A DNA stretch of 8,465 nt, from the NCBI GenBank assembly GCA_043766915.1, contig JAYUHO010000362.1, positions 1 to 8,465 of the forward strand. The letters are read 5' to 3'. The translations under genes were made by a program, and so were the position numbers. Source of the stretch: JANNAT01 sp043766915. GTDB lineage: Bacteria; Pseudomonadota; Alphaproteobacteria; Rhodobacterales; Rhodobacteraceae. The first letter of the stretch is position 1, and each line of letters begins with the position of its first letter. Below are positions 5,882 through 8,465 of this stretch, one piece after another. Under the pieces are notes generated by a model, which was not told the origin of the DNA, did not search any database, and was given only the letters and a program-made list of their open reading frames with translations.

Positions 5882-8465
5882 CTAGGCCAACTTGCGCTGA
5901 ATCTCTTCGCGTTCAAAGATTTCAATCACATCGCCTGCCCGAACATCGTCATAGCGTTCAAATGCCATGCCGCATTCCTGGCCCGACTGCACTTCTTTGA
6001 CTTCGTCTTTGAAGCGTTTCAGTGTTTTCAGCGTGCCCTCATGGATCACCACGTTATCACGCAGCAACCGCACTCCTGCCGACCGGCGCGCAATGCCTTC
6101 GGTCACAAGGCAACCTGCAACCTGGCCGATGCCTGTTACCTTGAACACTTCTTTGATCTGCGCATAACCAATAAAGGTTTCGCGAATTTCGGCTTTCAAC
6201 AGGCCAGATGCAGCGGCTTTGATATCATCGACCAGATCATAGATGATCGAGTAATACCGGATCTCAACACCCTTCTGGTGGGCACTGACGCGGGCCGAAG
6301 CATTGGCCCGCACGTTAAAGCCGATGATCGGCGCGCCGGAGGCTTCCGCCAAACTAACGTCGGTATCGGTGATCGCACCCACACCATAAGACAGCACACG
6401 CACCCGCACTTCGTCGTTGCCAACCTTTTCCAGGGCCTGAACGATGGCTTCGGATGAGCCCTGAACATCTGCCTTAACCAGAACCGGCAGTTCCGAAACC
6501 GTCTGGTCGGCCTTGGCCTTGGCCATCAGCTGTTCCAGAGTGGTGGCCGCACCAGCCGCCGCACGTTTGTCTTTGGCGGCTTTTTCGCGGTAGGTCGCGA
6601 TTTCACGCGCCTGCGCTTCGGTTTCCACCACGTTCAGCGTGTCGCCTGCCGACGGTGTGCCAGACAGACCCAGCACTTCGACCGGAACCGAAGGGCCAGC
6701 CTCGTCGATACGCTCACCCTTGTCATTGATCAGCGCGCGCACTTTGCCCCACTGTTCGCCGACCACAAAGATATCGCCTTTGCGCAGCGTGCCGTTTTGC
6801 ACCAGAACGGTTGCAATCGGGCCGCGACCCACGTCCAGTTTGGCTTCAATCACAGCACCGGACGCCGCCCGTTTCGGGTTGGCGCGCAGTTCCAGGATTT
6901 CCGCCTGCAGCGCAATCGCCTGCAACAACTCATCCAAGCCCTGCCCGGTTTTGGCCGAAACCTCAACGTCCTGCACTTCGCCAGACATCGCTTCGACCAC
7001 CACTTCGTGCTGCAACAGATCGGTGCGCACTTTGGTGGGGTTGGCTTCATACTTGTCGATCTTATTGATCGCCACGATCATCGGCACTTTGGCCGCTTTG
7101 GCGTGCGCAATCGCCTCAATCGTTTGCGGCATCACGGCGTCATCTGCCGCAACAACCAGCACAACAATATCGGTGACATTGGCCCCGCGCGCGCGCATCG
7201 ACGTAAATGCGGCGTGTCCGGGCGTATCAAGGAAGGTCAGCCGGGCACCGCTATCGGTGATCACCTGATAAGCGCCGATATGCTGCGTGATGCCGCCTGC
7301 TTCGCCTGTTACAACATTGGCGTGGCGGATGGCGTCAAGCAGCGAGGTTTTGCCGTGGTCAACGTGGCCCATAATCGTGACAATCGGCGGACGCGTGATC
7401 AGGTTCTCTTCGGCGTCCTGCACCGTGTCGATCACCTGTTCCACGTCGGCATCAGACACGCGCACGGCTTTGTGGCCGAACTCTTCAATCACCAATTCGG
7501 CGGTATCGGCATCAATTGCCTGGTTCATCGTGACCATCATGCCCATTTTCATCAGGCTTTTGACCACATCTGCCGCGCGTTCGGCCATCCGGTTGGCCAA
7601 TTCCGAAACCACGATGGTTTCTGGCAACTGCACATCGCGCGTCTGCTTTTCAGGCTTGTTAAAGCCCATCGCTTTTTGGCGGGCCTTTTCCTGTTTGCGC
7701 TTCATCGCGGCAAGGCTGCGGGTGCGCCCGCCTTCACCGGCCAACGCGTCATTCAGCGTCAACTTACCTGCGCGGCGGCCCTCATCACCCTTGGCCTTGG
7801 CATTGCGTTCGCGCTCTTCGCGGTCACGGTCAACTTTGCGAACAACCAGTGCAGGCTTGGCCCCCATCGGTGCGCGGGCAACGGCATCATTCGTCGTTGA
7901 CGGCGCAGCCGCAGGAGCGGCGTTGCGATCATTGCGGTCCGAACGCGCCGCAGGTTCGGCAGGTTTTTCTGCGACAGCCGGTTGACGACGCGAGGTGCCC
8001 AGAACATCGGCTTTGCGCGCCACAGCCTTGGCAGCGGCTTCGGCCACTGCCTCAACGCGCGCACGTTCTTCTTCTTCGGCCTTGGCACGGGCGGCGGCCA
8101 CGCGGGCGCGCTCTTCGACTTCCTTGGCGTCGGCTTCTTCACGTTTGCGCGTACGTTCTTCGGCGCGCACGCGTTCATCTTCGGCCCGCTTGACGTTATC
8201 TTCTGCTTCGCGCGCTTTGGCGACACGCAATGCGCCCAAACGGCGTTCCATTTCGGTATCAGAAATACCTGCCGGACGCTTGGAGGGATCCCCCAAATGC
8301 GATGCGCTGCCCACTGGGGCCGCAGCCCCGGGCGCGCCGGGCTTCGCCGCTGGCACCACTACGCGCTTGCGCTTGGTCTCGACCACGACGCTTTTGGTCC
8401 GGCCATGGCTGAAGCTTTGCTTCACCTGTCCAGAACGCGGTACGCCACCCAGGCCGAGGGGTTTT
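5882..8465 (-). CDS. infB: Translation initiation factor IF-2 (5' end beyond the window)
   Basis: IF-2 is the GTPase that brings fMet-tRNA to the 30S subunit and promotes 50S joining. The visible 860 codons end in TAG at 5882-5884. Numbering from the GTG at 8425: a charged Ala/Glu/Arg-rich, probably coiled-coil N-terminal region (about 56-140), a low-complexity linker (about 145-220), the IF2_N domain (about 268-322), then the G domain with GHVDHGKT (353-360), GGITQHIGAY (377-386), DTPGH (400-404), NKID (454-457) and SAK (490-492). Domains II and III follow, then the C-terminal fMet-tRNA-binding domain, ending EEIQRKLA. The frame stays open to the window edge and encodes KPLGLGGVPRSGQ directly before the GTG. 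That matches the conserved alphaproteobacterial IF-2 start region, so the GTG is an internal valine and the true start lies outside. The upstream genes (usually nusA and a YlxR-like gene) are not visible. Confidence 0.97.
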   Translation of the reverse strand, partial: KPLGLGGVPRSGQVKQSFSHGRTKSVVVETKRKRVVVPAAKPGAPGAAAPVGSASHLGDPSKRPAGISDTEMERRLGALRVAKAREAEDNVKRAEDERVRAEERTRKREEADAKEVEERARVAAARAKAEEEERARVEAVAEAAAKAVARKADVLGTSRRQPAVAEKPAEPAARSDRNDRNAAPAAAPSTTNDAVARAPMGAKPALVVRKVDRDREERERNAKAKGDEGRRAGKLTLNDALAGEGGRTRSLAAMKRKQEKARQKAMGFNKPEKQTRDVQLPETIVVSELANRMAERAADVVKSLMKMGMMVTMNQAIDADTAELVIEEFGHKAVRVSDADVEQVIDTVQDAEENLITRPPIVTIMGHVDHGKTSLLDAIRHANVVTGEAGGITQHIGAYQVITDSGARLTFLDTPGHAAFTSMRARGANVTDIVVLVVAADDAVMPQTIEAIAHAKAAKVPMIVAINKIDKYEANPTKVRTDLLQHEVVVEAMSGEVQDVEVSAKTGQGLDELLQAIALQAEILELRANPKRAASGAVIEAKLDVGRGPIATVLVQNGTLRKGDIFVVGEQWGKVRALINDKGERIDEAGPSVPVEVLGLSGTPSAGDTLNVVETEAQAREIATYREKAAKDKRAAAGAATTLEQLMAKAKADQTVSELPVLVKADVQGSSEAIVQALEKVGNDEVRVRVLSYGVGAITDTDVSLAEASGAPIIGFNVRANASARVSAHQKGVEIRYYSIIYDLVDDIKAAASGLLKAEIRETFIGYAQIKEVFKVTGIGQVAGCLVTEGIARRSAGVRLLRDNVVIHEGTLKTLKRFKDEVKEVQSGQECGMAFERYDDVRAGDVIEIFEREEIQRKLA

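Noticed and set aside
6797..7900. 367-codon plus-strand open frame opposite infB
   Set aside because: It mirrors the conserved G-domain coding region of infB. The histidine/arginine/asparagine-rich translation is a typical antisense shadow, with no independent promoter or ribosome binding site seen.
8005..8260. Repetitive Ala/Glu/Arg-coding stretch in infB considered as a foreign or repeat element
   Set aside because: This is the normal charged, variable N-terminal region of IF-2, in frame and continuous with the conserved domains on both sides.

Overview
This is a chromosomal core-gene window. It most probably comes from an alphaproteobacterium of the Rhodobacterales (Roseobacter/Rhodobacter type). 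The evidence is moderately high GC with typical alphaproteobacterial codon use, an IF-2 N-terminus of the alphaproteobacterial type (RSGQVKQSFSHGRTK), and the order secA / parvulin-type isomerase / argJ / mutT, which I recall from Rhodobacterales genomes but could not check. I see no sign of horizontal transfer: no transposase, integrase, tRNA, attachment site or CRISPR.

Layout from left to right. (1) secA lies on the minus strand at 57-2795, complete, with its C-terminal zinc-binding tail at the left edge. (2) A 183-bp divergent interval (2796-2978) holds plausible facing promoters and a 12-bp bulged hairpin. (3) A plus-strand operon follows: an exported parvulin-type peptidyl-prolyl isomerase (2979-3827), argJ (3843-5171) and a mutT-like Nudix hydrolase (5168-5566), tightly packed with a 15-nt gap and then a 4-nt overlap. 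(4) The interval 5567-5881 is AT-rich at its left end. It contains inverted and direct repeats, a 46-codon small ORF with a good ribosome binding site (5675-5815), and a strong bidirectional terminator (5835-5864). (5) infB (IF-2) lies on the minus strand from 5882 to the right edge. It is cut by the window, because its reading frame continues past 8465.

The functions are housekeeping: preprotein export (SecA), folding of exported protein (isomerase), arginine biosynthesis (ArgJ), nucleotide-pool sanitation (MutT) and translation initiation (IF-2). SecA and the exported isomerase share the export theme and a divergent control region; any functional coupling is inference.

I found no convincing undescribed multi-gene system. 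The observations most worth a second look are the 46-aa ORF with its repeat-rich upstream region, the hairpin and facing promoters between secA and the isomerase gene, the lysine-rich N-terminal extension of ArgJ, and the risk that infB is mis-annotated as starting at an internal GTG.
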